Shown here one piece after another: positions 38,262-48,162 of a stretch of 64,000 nucleotides of DNA (positions within the stretch are counted from its first letter, which is position 1; each line of letters opens with the position of its first letter). The stretch lies in contig JAOUKT010000003.1 of NCBI GenBank assembly GCA_029882395.1, positions 1 through 64,000 on the forward strand. Direction: 5' to 3'. The position numbers were made by a program, and so were the translations under genes. Source of the DNA: Gammaproteobacteria bacterium. Its GTDB lineage: Bacteria > Pseudomonadota > Gammaproteobacteria > SZUA-229. The notes beneath the pieces are model-generated. The model saw only the letters and a program-made list of their open reading frames with translations, was not told the origin of the DNA and ran no database searches.

Positions 38262-39421
38262 TGTTGGCTTTTACCTCGGTTTATATTCAATCCACTCTGG
38301 CCAGGATATGAGTTTGCATCTTTAATGGCCATAATTTTATGCAATAACTGCCAGGACGTGGTGATGTCGGGTAGCTCGGGTAACAGCGTGAGCTGAGATA
38401 ATGGCAGCAGTTCTTCTAACAGGGCCGCCACCCGGCTGTCCGTTTTCTCATAGTGCTGTGAAATGATAGCAACGGCTTTATTAATTTCAAACTGGAAAAC
38501 AGCTGTATTTTTGTTGATAAGTGCCAGTCGGGAGGCCTCAATACTCGATCGCAGGTTGCCACTGATGTCGTTTTTCTGGACCGGGGTGACGGCAGTATAA
38601 AGCTCGCGATTATGTTTTTTAATGGTGACCAGAGATTTGATGCGTGCCCAGAGAGGCGCAAAAAACGAATCGTCTGCAAAGGCGCTGAGGTCAATATCTT
38701 CAGAAGATTGGCGGTTATCAATAAGTGTCTGCTGCAGTGATTTAAAGGGTAGCTGGGTAATAGCCTGTGTCATATTATCTAGACTGAATGCGATGCTGTT
38801 GATATCCGGAAGCGGCAGCAGGTTTAACTGATAAATTTCAGATGCGATTTGTTTTCTGACCTTTAGCAGCCCGGGGTCAGACAAGTCCTGAAGCCGCTGA
38901 TTGGCAGATTTAAGTGCCGCCACCGTGGTTTTTATATCGCGCGCAATGAGCAGGCGCTGATTGGCCAGCGATAACAAATAGGAGACTTCGGCAAGCACCC
39001 ACTGACTCTGACTACGATGGCTGATATCAAATATATTTTGAGTGGTTTTAAGCAGCGTCTGTTGTGCATCGCTGAGCACTTTAATCTCTGCCTGCTGTTG
39101 TGTTATCAGCTGGGTAATTTCTGTCAGCTTGTCTTGCTGTTGCTGAATCATGAGGCTGGAATCTGATAATTGCTGAGATAGCTCAGTAAGGCTGGCTGAC
39201 TGTAAGGTGTTGGTGGTGCCGAGTTTGTTTAAGTTATTGTGTAAATCCATCCAGTAATAATAAGCCGCTGCAGATACGGCCAGGAGCACGAACAGCCCTG
39301 ACATCAGCGTGACGGCGCTGGAGGATTTCTTGCCAGATGTTTTTTGTTTGTCGCGAGTATTTTTGGTGTCAGTTTCAGCTACAGTAACGGGCTTATCAGT
39401 TGATGGTTCGGTTGAGCTCAT
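38258..39421 (-). CDS. hemX: HemX family protein (annotated uroporphyrinogen-III C-methyltransferase-like)
   Basis: A 387-residue protein. The N-terminal 40 residues are polar and Lys/Thr-rich; a single membrane helix follows (ALTLMSGLFVLLAVSAAAYYYWM about residue 36) and then a coiled coil (SLTELSQQLSDSSLMIQQQQDK). The rest matches the HemX family (YLLSLANQRLLIARD and a helical C-terminal domain). It lacks the SAM-binding features of true C-methyltransferases, so the common annotation is probably misleading. It overlaps hemD and hemY by 4 bases each. Confidence 0.88.
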   Translation of the reverse strand: MSSTEPSTDKPVTVAETDTKNTRDKQKTSGKKSSSAVTLMSGLFVLLAVSAAAYYYWMDLHNNLNKLGTTNTLQSASLTELSQQLSDSSLMIQQQQDKLTEITQLITQQQAEIKVLSDAQQTLLKTTQNIFDISHRSQSQWVLAEVSYLLSLANQRLLIARDIKTTVAALKSANQRLQDLSDPGLLKVRKQIASEIYQLNLLPLPDINSIAFSLDNMTQAITQLPFKSLQQTLIDNRQSSEDIDLSAFADDSFFAPLWARIKSLVTIKKHNRELYTAVTPVQKNDISGNLRSSIEASRLALINKNTAVFQFEINKAVAIISQHYEKTDSRVAALLEELLPLSQLTLLPELPDITTSWQLLHKIMAIKDANSYPGQSGLNINRGKSQQ

Positions 39422-40239
39422 GATTTAACATCCCGTTGAATTGATTTTTGTTGTTCTGTTGTTATCCTGATAATACAGTCGAGCATAGCATCATCTGTGG
39501 CATTATCGGCAGTCTCAATATGCTTAAAGCCAAGCTCACGGGCTTTTTGTGAACAGCGCAAGCTCGGAGTGATCAGTATTTTATCCAGTATCGCCGTGCG
39601 TGTATTGATGTCAAGCATCGAAAGCAGGTTCTCAAGCCCATGCTGGCTACTGACGGTGAGCACATCGAGGCGTTGAAAATCATTGTTCGATAATACCCTG
39701 TCAGCCGGCAGTCGTTGATATACGTCGAGGCAATCGACAGTGGCCTGTCGCTGCTCTAGCACGTCTTGTAAATGCGGCCTGCCCTGGCCGCCTCTGATAA
39801 TCAGTATTTTCTTGGCACGGATTTGTTGGGCTGAAAATTCAGCGCAATCTAGCAAAGCTTCACTATCAAAGCCGTTTTCAGGGCTGATGATGCTTTTGTC
39901 GGTATGTTGGGCCAGCGCCTTAGAGCTGGCTTGTCCGATGGCGGCTAGCACAGGTGATGTAAGCCTATGGGCGGTTTGTTTAAATAGTGCAAAGCCGTAT
40001 TCAACGGCATTTTTACTAATAAAGATCACATAGTCGTAATTATCTATCGCAGCGAGCAATGCAGCCTGAGACTCATTAAAGCAGGCTTTGATATCAATGC
40101 AAGGTTGATGCAGCGTGCTTGCACCTTGTGCTTGTAGCGAGTGGATCAGCTGCTGTGCCTGTTGCAATGGCCGGGTAACCAGAACACAAAGACCCGTTAG
40201 GGGTCTGTCACGCTGTGCTGTTAATAATAATTCACTCAT
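39418..40239 (-). CDS. hemD: Uroporphyrinogen-III synthase
   Basis: A 273-residue enzyme that closes hydroxymethylbilane with inversion of ring D. Family features are LCVLVTRPLQQAQQLIHSLQAQGA at the N-terminus, DYVIFISKNAVEYGF, and DVLTVSSQHGLENLL in the second lobe. Sequence conservation of HemD is always low, so operon position matters: it overlaps hemC by 1 base and hemX by 4. It follows hemC in the pathway. Confidence 0.93.
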   Translation of the reverse strand: MSELLLTAQRDRPLTGLCVLVTRPLQQAQQLIHSLQAQGASTLHQPCIDIKACFNESQAALLAAIDNYDYVIFISKNAVEYGFALFKQTAHRLTSPVLAAIGQASSKALAQHTDKSIISPENGFDSEALLDCAEFSAQQIRAKKILIIRGGQGRPHLQDVLEQRQATVDCLDVYQRLPADRVLSNNDFQRLDVLTVSSQHGLENLLSMLDINTRTAILDKILITPSLRCSQKARELGFKHIETADNATDDAMLDCIIRITTEQQKSIQRDVKS

Positions 40240-41177
40240 TATGAGACGTTAAGCATTCCCAGCTCTGATAAAATCTCCGCCGCGCCAGCTGTTAACAATC
40301 GTTCTGCCAGCTCAGCCCCCAGTTGTTCTGCCTTATCGGCAGGGCCTCTGATCTCATCAAAAACCACCCGGCTACCATCAGGCTTACCGACCAGACCCCG
40401 CAGATAAATCTCGTTAGCTTCTAACAAAGCGTAACCTGCTATCGGTACCTGGCAGCCCCCATTCAAGCCTTTATTTAAGGCCCTTTCTGCCTGCAAACGG
40501 ATAGCGGTTTGCGGGTGATTCAGAGGTGCTATCAAGCTTTCTATCGCAGTGTCGCCTTGTCGGCATTCAATACCAACCGCACCCTGGCCTACCGCAGGTA
40601 GTGACTGCTCAGGAGTAAGACTGTGGCGAATACGGTCTTCGAATTCGAGACGGATCAGGCCCGCAGAGGCAAGGATAATGGCGTCATACTCGCCATTGTC
40701 GAGTTTCGCTAACCGGGTATTCACATTGCCGCGTAAATCCAGCATTTCAGCATCTGGCATCATGGCTTTGATCTGTAACTGCCGGCGCAGGCTGGAGGTA
40801 CCGATGCGGGCATTAGCCGGTAAATCATCGAGACAGGCATAGTTATTTGAAACGAACGCATCGTGCGGGTTTTCGCGTTCCATGATCACCGACAGGTAGA
40901 GCCCCTGAGGAAAGTCCATGGGCACATCTTTCATTGAATGAACAGCGATGTCTGCCTGGCCATCGAGCATGCCCTGCTCCAGTTCTTTAACAAATAAACC
41001 TTTACCGCCAACTTTGGCCAGTGGTGCATCCAGTATTTTATCACCCTTAGTGACCATGGTGACCAGTTCAATCTGAAGCTCTGGGTGGTGCTGTTTTAAT
41101 TGCCTGGAGACTTCGTTTGCTTGCCATAAAGCAAGAGGCGATTTGCGAGTGGCGATACGGATAGTGTTCTTACTCAT
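40239..41177 (-). CDS. hemC: Porphobilinogen deaminase (hydroxymethylbilane synthase)
   Basis: A 312-residue enzyme that polymerises four porphobilinogens. It opens [18 protein letters not shown], has the catalytic Asp loop [12 protein letters not shown] and the arginine-rich [12 protein letters not shown]. The cofactor-bearing Cys is in [12 protein letters not shown] (about residue 241). Length is standard. It leads the hem operon and is divergent from the thioredoxin-like gene at 41268 across a 90-base gap that holds the promoters. Confidence 0.97.
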   Translation of the reverse strand: MSKNTIRIATRKSPLALWQANEVSRQLKQHHPELQIELVTMVTKGDKILDAPLAKVGGKGLFVKELEQGMLDGQADIAVHSMKDVPMDFPQGLYLSVIMERENPHDAFVSNNYACLDDLPANARIGTSSLRRQLQIKAMMPDAEMLDLRGNVNTRLAKLDNGEYDAIILASAGLIRLEFEDRIRHSLTPEQSLPAVGQGAVGIECRQGDTAIESLIAPLNHPQTAIRLQAERALNKGLNGGCQVPIAGYALLEANEIYLRGLVGKPDGSRVVFDEIRGPADKAEQLGAELAERLLTAGAAEILSELGMLNVS

Positions 41178-41267
41178 AGGTTATTCGTCATTTAAGCTAA
41201 AATATAGGAACTATTTTATGTAAAATTGCTCTCTGTTATAAGTCTTTGTTATTAAGAATGAGTGAAA

Positions 41268-41810
41268 ATGTCTAATAAAACTACTTTAAAGTCAGTCTTG
41301 GCTGCTGTTTTGGTTTCAATTATTGGCTTTCAGGCCCTGGTCTCTGATGCGGATGCCGATCAGGTGTTGATTGCCGAGGCGAGTAATTTGCAAAAAGATG
41401 GCATTACTGCCCAGCAAAAAGGCATACCCGTGTTGTTGGAATTCAGTATGCAGGGTTGTCCATTTTGTGAGCAGGTAGAGGAAGAAGTGCTAAAGCCGAT
41501 GTTAATTAGTGGCGATTATGACAACAAAGTAATGTTGCGTAAGGTGATGATTGACGAAGACACAGTGATAACCGACTTTAATGGTAAACGCATTACTTAC
41601 GAAGCATTAGCCAGCCGCTACAATGTTTTTGTAACGCCGACACTGGTCTTAGTGCATGGCAATGGCGCGGTGATGGGGCTTGAAATGGTTGGTGTTAGCT
41701 CGATTGATTTTTACGGTGCCTATTTAGACCAGGCTATCGACAGAGCATTAAACAAGATTTCAACCGCAGCAGAGCCCGTCAGGATCAGTGGTGGCTCGCC
41801 AGCATCTTAA
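41268..41810 (+). CDS. Periplasmic thioredoxin-fold protein
   Basis: A 180-residue protein with a signal peptide (LKSVLAAVLVSIIGFQAL, cleavage around DADA-DQ). The redox motif is MQGCPFCEQVEEEVLKP (CPFC, about residue 65). A later cis-proline segment VTPTLVLVHG is typical of the fold. It resembles SoxW/DsbC-like thiol proteins. The start could also be a GTG two codons earlier. It sits between algR and hemC, which are adjacent in Pseudomonas. Its 3' end overlaps the 3' end of algR by 26 bases. Partner unknown. Confidence 0.83.
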   Translation: MSNKTTLKSVLAAVLVSIIGFQALVSDADADQVLIAEASNLQKDGITAQQKGIPVLLEFSMQGCPFCEQVEEEVLKPMLISGDYDNKVMLRKVMIDEDTVITDFNGKRITYEALASRYNVFVTPTLVLVHGNGAVMGLEMVGVSSIDFYGAYLDQAIDRALNKISTAAEPVRISGGSPAS

Positions 41811-42525
41811 GTTTTTTACGAACTAATGCCAGATGACGGCGGCTGATCTCCAGTTTGTCGTCTATGCCATCGAGTAATATACAGTTTTGTCCGTTGCTGG
41901 TTTTCGTCATACCGACGATATAGCGGTCAGCAATCAGCGCATTTCGATGAATACGGGTAAAGCTATCGCCAAATTCTGTCTCAAGCGATTTTAAAGATTC
42001 TTCGATCAGGTATTCGTGGGCATCCGTTTTCATGGTCACATATTTGTGGTCAGCCTGAAAAAAACGGATGTCATCAACCGGAATTAACTCAAGACGGCCG
42101 CGAATTTTGACACACATCTGCTTGCGCACCGTGTCATCTTCAGCATTCAGTTCTTTGAGCTGAGCCCGTGTTGGCCTTCTGGCCGCATCCAGTGCCTCTT
42201 TTAGGCGCTCTTGCTTGATGGGTTTCAGCACATAATCGACAGCATGCGTACTAAACGCCTCAAGAGCGTGATCACTAAAGGCCGTGGTAAAGATAACAGC
42301 TGGCGGTTTTGATAACTTGCTCAGATGATGGGCTGTTTCTATGCCATCTATTCCGGGCATACGAATATCAAGCAGGATAATATCCGGTTTCAAGGCCTGT
42401 ACCTGGTGCAGAGCCTGTTCACCGTTTTCTGCTTCTGCGACGACCGTGTAGCCATCGAAATTGTCCATCAGTTGTCGAAGGCGCTTGCGTGCCAATGGCT
42501 CATCGTCAACAATTAATACATACAT
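41785..42525 (-). CDS. algR: LytTR-type response regulator AlgR
   Basis: A 246-residue regulator. Residues 1-118 are a receiver with D7/D8, phospho-acceptor D53 (LLDIRMPGIDG) and the Lys in VLKPIKQ. The C-terminal LytTR DNA-binding domain includes VDDIRFFQADHKYVTMKT and FTRIHRNALIADRYIVG. A strong GGGAGGAG precedes the ATG. The position algZ-algR-hemC between argH and the hem genes is that of Pseudomonas, where AlgR controls alginate and twitching. Targets in this organism are unknown. Confidence 0.92.
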   Translation of the reverse strand: MYVLIVDDEPLARKRLRQLMDNFDGYTVVAEAENGEQALHQVQALKPDIILLDIRMPGIDGIETAHHLSKLSKPPAVIFTTAFSDHALEAFSTHAVDYVLKPIKQERLKEALDAARRPTRAQLKELNAEDDTVRKQMCVKIRGRLELIPVDDIRFFQADHKYVTMKTDAHEYLIEESLKSLETEFGDSFTRIHRNALIADRYIVGMTKTSNGQNCILLDGIDDKLEISRRHLALVRKKLKMLASHH

Positions 42526-42546
42526 TCCCTCTAACTCCTCCCTTTT

Positions 42547-43596
42547 TTATTCAAAGGGTATATTTAACGTCACCGTATACAGTGGTGGGCCCTCATCGAT
42601 AGTAAAGCTGGCAGAACTTCCAAAAGCTAACATCAGTCGCTGGCGTATATTGTTTTGTGCCATCTGATTGCCTTTATGCTGGCTGTTTTGCTGTCTCTTT
42701 GACGGATTTGATACCGATATTATTAAACGCCTATTATGTTTATAGATGCGAATTTTAATAACGCCACCTTCCGGTAACGGTTCAACACCATGATATATGG
42801 CATTTTCTACCAGCGGCTGGATAGAAAGCGCGGGCAGTAAAATGTCTTTATCAAAGCGTTCTATCGCCCATTCAGGCCTTAAACGCGAACCAAGACGCAG
42901 TTGTTCTATCGCAAGGTAGCTGCGCACCAGCTTAATTTCATCGGACAGCTTATGGTCTGTGGTCTCGCGTAAACTGACCCTGAAGAGTTCAGCTAAATTG
43001 ATTATAGTCGTTTCAGCAGTATCTGGCTGGTCATGAACCAGACTGGCAATGGTATTCATGCTATTGAATAAGAAATGCGGTCTGATTCGGGCTTCCAGCG
43101 CTTTTAAACGGGTACGCGCTTCGGACATCTGGTTTAATTTCCAGTGGTGCTGAATGAAAAAATAACGCAGCAAGACCGCAATCACAATCGAGCTGATGGC
43201 CAGGTTTTTCAAGATAAACTGCTGATTCCAGCCGGTCGGATAAAACTGGGTCAGCGCGAACTCGTCGGCCAAGTAGGTGGTGATGATGCTAAAGCCGAGT
43301 GTGATTAATAAAACCAGCAAATAACTGATGATAGAAATAGCGACATTAGAAAGCCGGTTGAGAAGGCCTCCAAAAAGACAAAGCACGGCGGCACTGGTTA
43401 AGGCAATCCAGAGCATGAACAGCGAGGTGATAGAGAGCTGTTCCCAGAATTGATTATTGAAAGGTGCGCTATTTAAGCTCAGTACAATGGCCATCAGTTC
43501 CGTTACAATCAACAGTCTCAGGATAAAATGGATATCGCAAAAATTGGGTAAGTAGACCTCACCGGCATGCAGCTGTTGTTTGTTAGTTTTTCCCAT
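42547..43596 (-). CDS. algZ: Sensor histidine kinase AlgZ/FimS
   Basis: A 349-residue LytS-type kinase. There are about five membrane segments in the first 170 residues, then the His_kinase motif RIRPHFLFNSMNTIASLV with the predicted phospho-His. The C-terminal ATP-binding lobe has LPALSIQPLVENAIYHG. The start used gives MGKTNKQQLHAGEVYLPNFCD, which aligns with AlgZ N-termini; a longer ATG start 60 bases upstream exists but has no ribosome site. It lies 21 bases upstream of algR, its probable partner. Like other AlgZ proteins it may lack classic N-box features. Confidence 0.9.
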   Translation of the reverse strand: MGKTNKQQLHAGEVYLPNFCDIHFILRLLIVTELMAIVLSLNSAPFNNQFWEQLSITSLFMLWIALTSAAVLCLFGGLLNRLSNVAISIISYLLVLLITLGFSIITTYLADEFALTQFYPTGWNQQFILKNLAISSIVIAVLLRYFFIQHHWKLNQMSEARTRLKALEARIRPHFLFNSMNTIASLVHDQPDTAETTIINLAELFRVSLRETTDHKLSDEIKLVRSYLAIEQLRLGSRLRPEWAIERFDKDILLPALSIQPLVENAIYHGVEPLPEGGVIKIRIYKHNRRLIISVSNPSKRQQNSQHKGNQMAQNNIRQRLMLAFGSSASFTIDEGPPLYTVTLNIPFE

Positions 43597-43802
43597 AGAT
43601 GAATAATTATATCCTGAACTGCAGTCTACCAAGTAATTTCTTACTATAAAGCGCATTTTTGATTAAGCCACCTGTAATGTAGTACAAATGGTTAAATATA
43701 TAACGGTGATGGTGTTTTTCAGCAAAGTCAGTCGCAGAATGTCATGCTGTTAATGCACATCTGGTATACTTCAGCGCATTATTTTCAAAGCGATCGAACA
43801 TC

Positions 43803-45203
43803 ATGTCACAAGATTCAAATCAGGACAAAGATAAACTCTGGGGTGGCCGCTTTAGCGAGCCGACCGATGCCTTTGTTGAGCAATTTACGGCCTCAGTGAA
43901 TTTTGATCAGCGCATGGCGCTGCAAGATATAGCCGGTTCACGGGTTCACGCCCGCATGCTGAGCAAGGTCGGCGTGCTCAGCCAGAACGACTGCGATGCG
44001 ATTCAAAAGGGGCTGGATGAGGTTGAAAATGACATCGTCAGTGGCCGCTTCGAATGGTCTGTTGAGCTTGAAGACGTGCACATGAACATCGAAGCGGCGC
44101 TTACTGCGAAGATTGGTGACGCCGGTAAACGACTGCATACCGGGCGTTCGCGAAACGATCAGGTAGCAACGGATATCCGCCTTTACCTGCGGGAACAAAT
44201 CAACTTTATTGTGGCTGAGATACGGCGTTTACAATCAGGCTTACTGGATCTGGCTGAGCGGGAATTCGATACGATTATGCCGGGTTTTACGCATTTACAG
44301 GTCGCACAGCCGATTACCTTCGGCCATCACATGATGGCCTGGTTTGAAATGATGCAGCGTGATGCCTCGCGCATGATGGATTGTCAGGTTCGCATGAATC
44401 AATCGCCTTTGGGCGCAGCCGCATTAGCGGGCACCAGTTACCCGATCGACAGGGAATTTAGTGCCGAGCAGTTAGGCTTTGATCAGCCAACCCGTAATTC
44501 ACTGGACTCAGTCAGCGATCGTGATTTTGCAATCGAGTTTTGTGCCGCCTCTGCGCTGTTGATGACACACCTGTCACGCTGCTCTGAAGAGCTGGTGATC
44601 TGGTCGTCCGCGCAGTTTGATTTTATTGAGTTACCGGACAGGTTCTGTACCGGTTCATCCATCATGCCGCAAAAGAAAAACCCCGATGTGCCAGAACTGG
44701 TTCGCGGCAAAGTCGGCCGTGTCAATGGACACCTGGTTAGTTTATTAACCCTGATGAAGTCACAGCCGCTGGCGTATAACAAAGATAATCAGGAAGATAA
44801 AGAGCCGCTCTTCGATACGATCGATACCGTCCGCGGTTCACTGCGTGCATTTGCAGATATGATGCCTGCGATTACCTGTAAAAAAGACAATATGTATAAG
44901 GCGGCTAAGCAGGGATTTTCAACCGCAACCGATTTGGCCGATTACCTGGTTCGCAAAGGCCTGCCATTCCGCGATGCTCATGAAGTAGTTGGCAAAGCCG
45001 TGGCATTGGGCGTCGACACGGCCAAAGACCTGAGTGAAATGACACTGCCTGAGTTGCAGCAATTTTCAGATATGATTAGCGATGATGTGTTTGATGTGCT
45101 GACCCTGGAAGGTTCGGTTGCTGCCCGAAACCATATTGGCGGCACCGCGCCTGAACAGGTTAAAAAGGCCGTTGTTACAGGCCGTTTATTGATCCAGGAC
45201 TAA
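43803..45203 (+). CDS. argH: Argininosuccinate lyase
   Basis: A 466-residue enzyme for the last step of arginine synthesis, splitting argininosuccinate into arginine and fumarate. It opens [22 protein letters not shown]. The catalytic loop [12 protein letters not shown] is at about residue 282, and [19 protein letters not shown] at about 112. Length is standard (457-470). It is divergent from algZ over 206 bases, the same order as in Pseudomonas. Confidence 0.97.
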   Translation: MSQDSNQDKDKLWGGRFSEPTDAFVEQFTASVNFDQRMALQDIAGSRVHARMLSKVGVLSQNDCDAIQKGLDEVENDIVSGRFEWSVELEDVHMNIEAALTAKIGDAGKRLHTGRSRNDQVATDIRLYLREQINFIVAEIRRLQSGLLDLAEREFDTIMPGFTHLQVAQPITFGHHMMAWFEMMQRDASRMMDCQVRMNQSPLGAAALAGTSYPIDREFSAEQLGFDQPTRNSLDSVSDRDFAIEFCAASALLMTHLSRCSEELVIWSSAQFDFIELPDRFCTGSSIMPQKKNPDVPELVRGKVGRVNGHLVSLLTLMKSQPLAYNKDNQEDKEPLFDTIDTVRGSLRAFADMMPAITCKKDNMYKAAKQGFSTATDLADYLVRKGLPFRDAHEVVGKAVALGVDTAKDLSEMTLPELQQFSDMISDDVFDVLTLEGSVAARNHIGGTAPEQVKKAVVTGRLLIQD

Positions 45204-45206
45204 GGC

Positions 45207-45569
45207 TCAGCCCTGGTGGTCGGCTACTAGTAAAGCTTCGGGCACCTGGGTTTTAATCGCGGCTGATATTTCAAGTATCAGCCCGGGTACGGGTTTTATA
45301 GTGACCCATAAAAGATTCATTTTCATATTTAAATCCACAAAAATGATCGTTTCCTTATAATAATTTAATACCTTTTCAATCTGGTTCAAGGTGTTCTGAA
45401 TGTATTCATCTGACTGATGCTTGAGCTTTGGAATGATCATCATGAAATCGCTAAGGGGTTTGCCATCTTCATCACGAGTCGGCGCGATTTCATGCAAAGG
45501 TACCGCAGGGCCGACTTTTGTGCCGGCTTTGGGTTGGGTGTTGCCGCTTAAGCGAATATCATTGGCCAT
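45207..45569 (-). CDS. Conserved hypothetical protein
   Basis: A 120-residue protein I cannot name. The first 40 residues are polar and proline-rich, apparently disordered. A helix (SDEYIQNTLNQIEKVLNYYKE) follows, then beta segments (IIFVDLNMKMNLLWVTIKPVPG) and an ending helix. No signal peptide or membrane segment. The ordered second half looks like a real domain rather than a shadow. It converges with argH with only 3 bases between the stops. Confidence 0.65.
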   Translation of the reverse strand: MANDIRLSGNTQPKAGTKVGPAVPLHEIAPTRDEDGKPLSDFMMIIPKLKHQSDEYIQNTLNQIEKVLNYYKETIIFVDLNMKMNLLWVTIKPVPGLILEISAAIKTQVPEALLVADHQG

Positions 45570-45755
45570 GGTCTCTGCTCAATCTTTTGCCTGGTTCGAG
45601 CATAAAGCAGAAGACGCCCTGCTGGCTAGTGCATTGATCATGTTTTGTCTTTCAGCGATAAAACGAGATGACTGATTTGCAGCACTTTAAATCGATTTCA
45701 GCCAAACGGCCGGCATTAAGACGACTGTTTGCTGTTGCCGCTTAAACAGCTGGGC

Positions 45756-46427
45756 TTAGTTCAGTACTTTTTGCAGCCACTGACTAATGGCATCCAGCTC
45801 ATCCGGGCCAACGCCATGACCAATATCATAACTATGCCATTCCACCGGATAACCCATTGACGCCAGCTTGGCGTGTGATTTCTCTGCAACCGAATAAGCG
45901 ATGACCTCATCGACTTTACCGTGTGCCATGAAGATAGGCGTGTTTTTGTTCGCATCGTGTGCATTGTCAGGATAAGCATCGTGTGATGGCAGGTAGCTCG
46001 ATAGCGCCATGATGCCGGCGAGTTTACTGTGGTAGCGTAAACCGGTGTTCAGAGCAATCGCGCCGCCCTGTGAAAAGCCGGCAATGACAATGTTCTCAGA
46101 GGCAATACCGCGTTCGATTTCGGCTTCAATCAGCTGCATTAATGCCAGTGTTGAATCATTTATGCCTTCAAAGTCTTCCTGACGGTCAATATCGCTGCTG
46201 CGAATATCATACCAGCCGCGCATGACCTGATTTTTGTTAATAGTAATACGCTGAAACGGGGCATGTGGGAAAATGAAACGATAGGCAACGTTAGTGGGCA
46301 GCTTCAGCTCCGGCACAATGGCTTCAAAATCATGGCCATCGGCACCTAAACCATGTAGCCAGATAATGCTGTGGCTGGGTTTTTCGCCAGTAGAGCGCTC
46401 TATAAACTCAAGTTGTTGGATAGACAT
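45756..46427 (-). CDS. Carboxylesterase/phospholipase (alpha/beta hydrolase)
   Basis: A 223-residue serine hydrolase of the carboxylesterase/lysophospholipase group. Motifs are HSIIWLHGLGADGHDFEAIVPEL, the nucleophile elbow IAGFSQGGAIAL (Ser about residue 119), MAHGKVDEVI for the Asp, and DIGHGVGPDEL for the His. Length matches bacterial EstB-like enzymes (about 218-225). No signal peptide, so it is cytoplasmic. Natural substrate unknown. Confidence 0.92.
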   Translation of the reverse strand: MSIQQLEFIERSTGEKPSHSIIWLHGLGADGHDFEAIVPELKLPTNVAYRFIFPHAPFQRITINKNQVMRGWYDIRSSDIDRQEDFEGINDSTLALMQLIEAEIERGIASENIVIAGFSQGGAIALNTGLRYHSKLAGIMALSSYLPSHDAYPDNAHDANKNTPIFMAHGKVDEVIAYSVAEKSHAKLASMGYPVEWHSYDIGHGVGPDELDAISQWLQKVLN

Positions 46428-46540
46428 AATGGACTCGTCAGGGGTGATCGGTATTAAAGAGGCTGCATTTTGGTGGAAGTTAAGCCGCTTGGCAAGCCAC
46501 AGGGCTGTATTATGCAGTTGAATTAAGTAGAATATGCGCC

Positions 46541-46684
46541 ATGCTAAAAAAATACTGGATAGTCGGTCTGGGTTGGTATTTGTGCCTGGGACTGAGCGTG
46601 ATAATGGCTTTATCGTCCTGCGGTAAATCGGGCAAACTCTATTTGCCTGATGAAAAGGTCACTAGCATAAACAAACAGCAATAA
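46541..46684 (+). CDS. lptM: Small lipoprotein LptM (YifL-like)
   Basis: A 47-residue lipoprotein. A hydrophobic N-terminus ends in lipobox LSSC, followed by GKSGKLYLPDEKVTSI, which matches the CGxKGPLYLP signature of LptM (formerly YifL). LptM is reported to help maturation of the LptD LPS translocon. The location directly upstream of lysA and dapF is where it is usually found. GCC-ATG with weak ribosome site. The Pro-Gly residues of the usual GPLYLP are replaced by GKLYLP. Confidence 0.85.
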   Translation: MLKKYWIVGLGWYLCLGLSVIMALSSCGKSGKLYLPDEKVTSINKQQ

Positions 46685-46741
46685 GCATTATTTTCTGCTT
46701 CCGTTTCAGTCAACTCTCTTTGAATTGTTAAGGTTTTATCG

Positions 46742-47989
46742 ATGGATTTTTTTGAATACCGTGATGGCAATTTATTTGCCGAAGACGTCAATCTAAACGC
46801 GCTGGCAGAGACCTATGGTACGCCTGCGTATGTGTATTCGCGGGCAACGTTTGAACGCCATTACCGGGCGTTTGATGAGGCCTTATCGGCCGTGCCTCAT
46901 CTGGTATGTTATGCGGTAAAAGCCAATTCAAATATTGCGGTACTGAACTTGCTGGCGCGCCTGGGTTCGGGATTCGATATTGTCTCAGGAGGCGAGCTTG
47001 AAAGGGTGATAGCCGCCGGCGGTGATGCAGCCAAAGTGGTTTTCTCTGGTGTTGGCAAAAGCCGGGCAGAAATGCTGCGAGCGCTGGAAGTCGGCATTTA
47101 TTGTTTTAATGTTGAATCTGAAGCCGAGCTGGATCTGTTAAATGAGGTCGCGGCTGGTCTGGGCAAAAAAGCGTGTATATCGATCCGTGTGAACCCGGAC
47201 GTCGATGCTAAGACGCACCCGTATATTTCTACTGGCCTGAAAGACAACAAGTTTGGCATCGACATTAATGATGCTGAGCGTGTTTATCAACGCGCGACAA
47301 GCATGGACAATATTGAAATAATCGGTGTGGATTGCCACATCGGTTCTCAGCTGACCGAGGTCAAGCCGTTTATTGATGCTCTGGATCGGGTATTGGTGCT
47401 GATTGATAAACTCGACAGCGCGGGCATTTCGTTGAGCCATATAGACCTTGGTGGTGGATTAGGTATCCAGTATAAAGACGAAGTACCGCCCTCGCCGGCT
47501 GAACAGGCAACAGCTTTAGTGGCGAAACTAAAAAACCGCGGGCTTAAAGTGTTGATCGAACCGGGGCGAGCCATAGCGGGCAACGCAGGTGTTTTGCTGA
47601 CCCAGGTGATGTATTTAAAACATAACGATCATAAAAATTTTGCGATTATCGATGCGGCAATGAATGACCTGATGCGCCCCACTCTATATGGCGCCTGGCA
47701 GGACATTGTGCCGGTGCAACAAAACGCAGGTGCTACGAAAGTCTATGATCTTGTCGGGCCGATATGTGAGACCGGGGATTTTTTAGGCAAAGATCGTGAG
47801 TTAAATCTGCAACAGGGTGATATTCTGGCGGTTCGTTCTGCCGGCGCCTATGGTTTTACCATGAGCTCTAATTACAATACACGAGGCCGTGCAGTTGAGT
47901 TAATGGTTGACAAAGATCAGGTCCACATCGTGCGCCAGCGTGAACAAGCCGAGCAATTATTTAGCACGGAAAGCGTATTGCCGGATTAA
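46742..47989 (+). CDS. lysA: Diaminopimelate decarboxylase
   Basis: A 415-residue PLP enzyme for the last step of lysine synthesis. The PLP Lys is in VCYAVKANSN (about residue 59), the glycine loop is HIDLGGGLGI (about residue 237) and the substrate region is GPICETGDFLG (about residue 340). Length is normal. It is downstream of lptM by 57 bases and, further along, dapF supplies an earlier step of the same pathway. Confidence 0.97.
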   Translation: MDFFEYRDGNLFAEDVNLNALAETYGTPAYVYSRATFERHYRAFDEALSAVPHLVCYAVKANSNIAVLNLLARLGSGFDIVSGGELERVIAAGGDAAKVVFSGVGKSRAEMLRALEVGIYCFNVESEAELDLLNEVAAGLGKKACISIRVNPDVDAKTHPYISTGLKDNKFGIDINDAERVYQRATSMDNIEIIGVDCHIGSQLTEVKPFIDALDRVLVLIDKLDSAGISLSHIDLGGGLGIQYKDEVPPSPAEQATALVAKLKNRGLKVLIEPGRAIAGNAGVLLTQVMYLKHNDHKNFAIIDAAMNDLMRPTLYGAWQDIVPVQQNAGATKVYDLVGPICETGDFLGKDRELNLQQGDILAVRSAGAYGFTMSSNYNTRGRAVELMVDKDQVHIVRQREQAEQLFSTESVLPD

Positions 47990-48162
47990 TTGCATTTAGA
48001 CGTTTCTATTAGCGCTAAAGCCGGTGCATAATTAACGCTGTAGTGTGCTTTGGGCTTTTCACAGTGCAAGCACGGTGGCGGCAGGTTGAAGGCGCAAGAG
48101 AAAGCGTTAAGTCATTTTTAAGCCGCTACGCTGTTATTTCTCAAATCAGGGAGGGAGAGGAA

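Noticed and set aside
38258-39421. Calling hemX a true uroporphyrinogen-III C-methyltransferase
   Set aside because: No SAM-binding motifs are visible; the sequence is a membrane anchor plus coiled coil typical of HemX.
45421-45675. 84-codon plus-strand frame opposite the 45207-45569 gene
   Set aside because: It overlaps the hypothetical gene antisense, has no ribosome site and no recognisable features.
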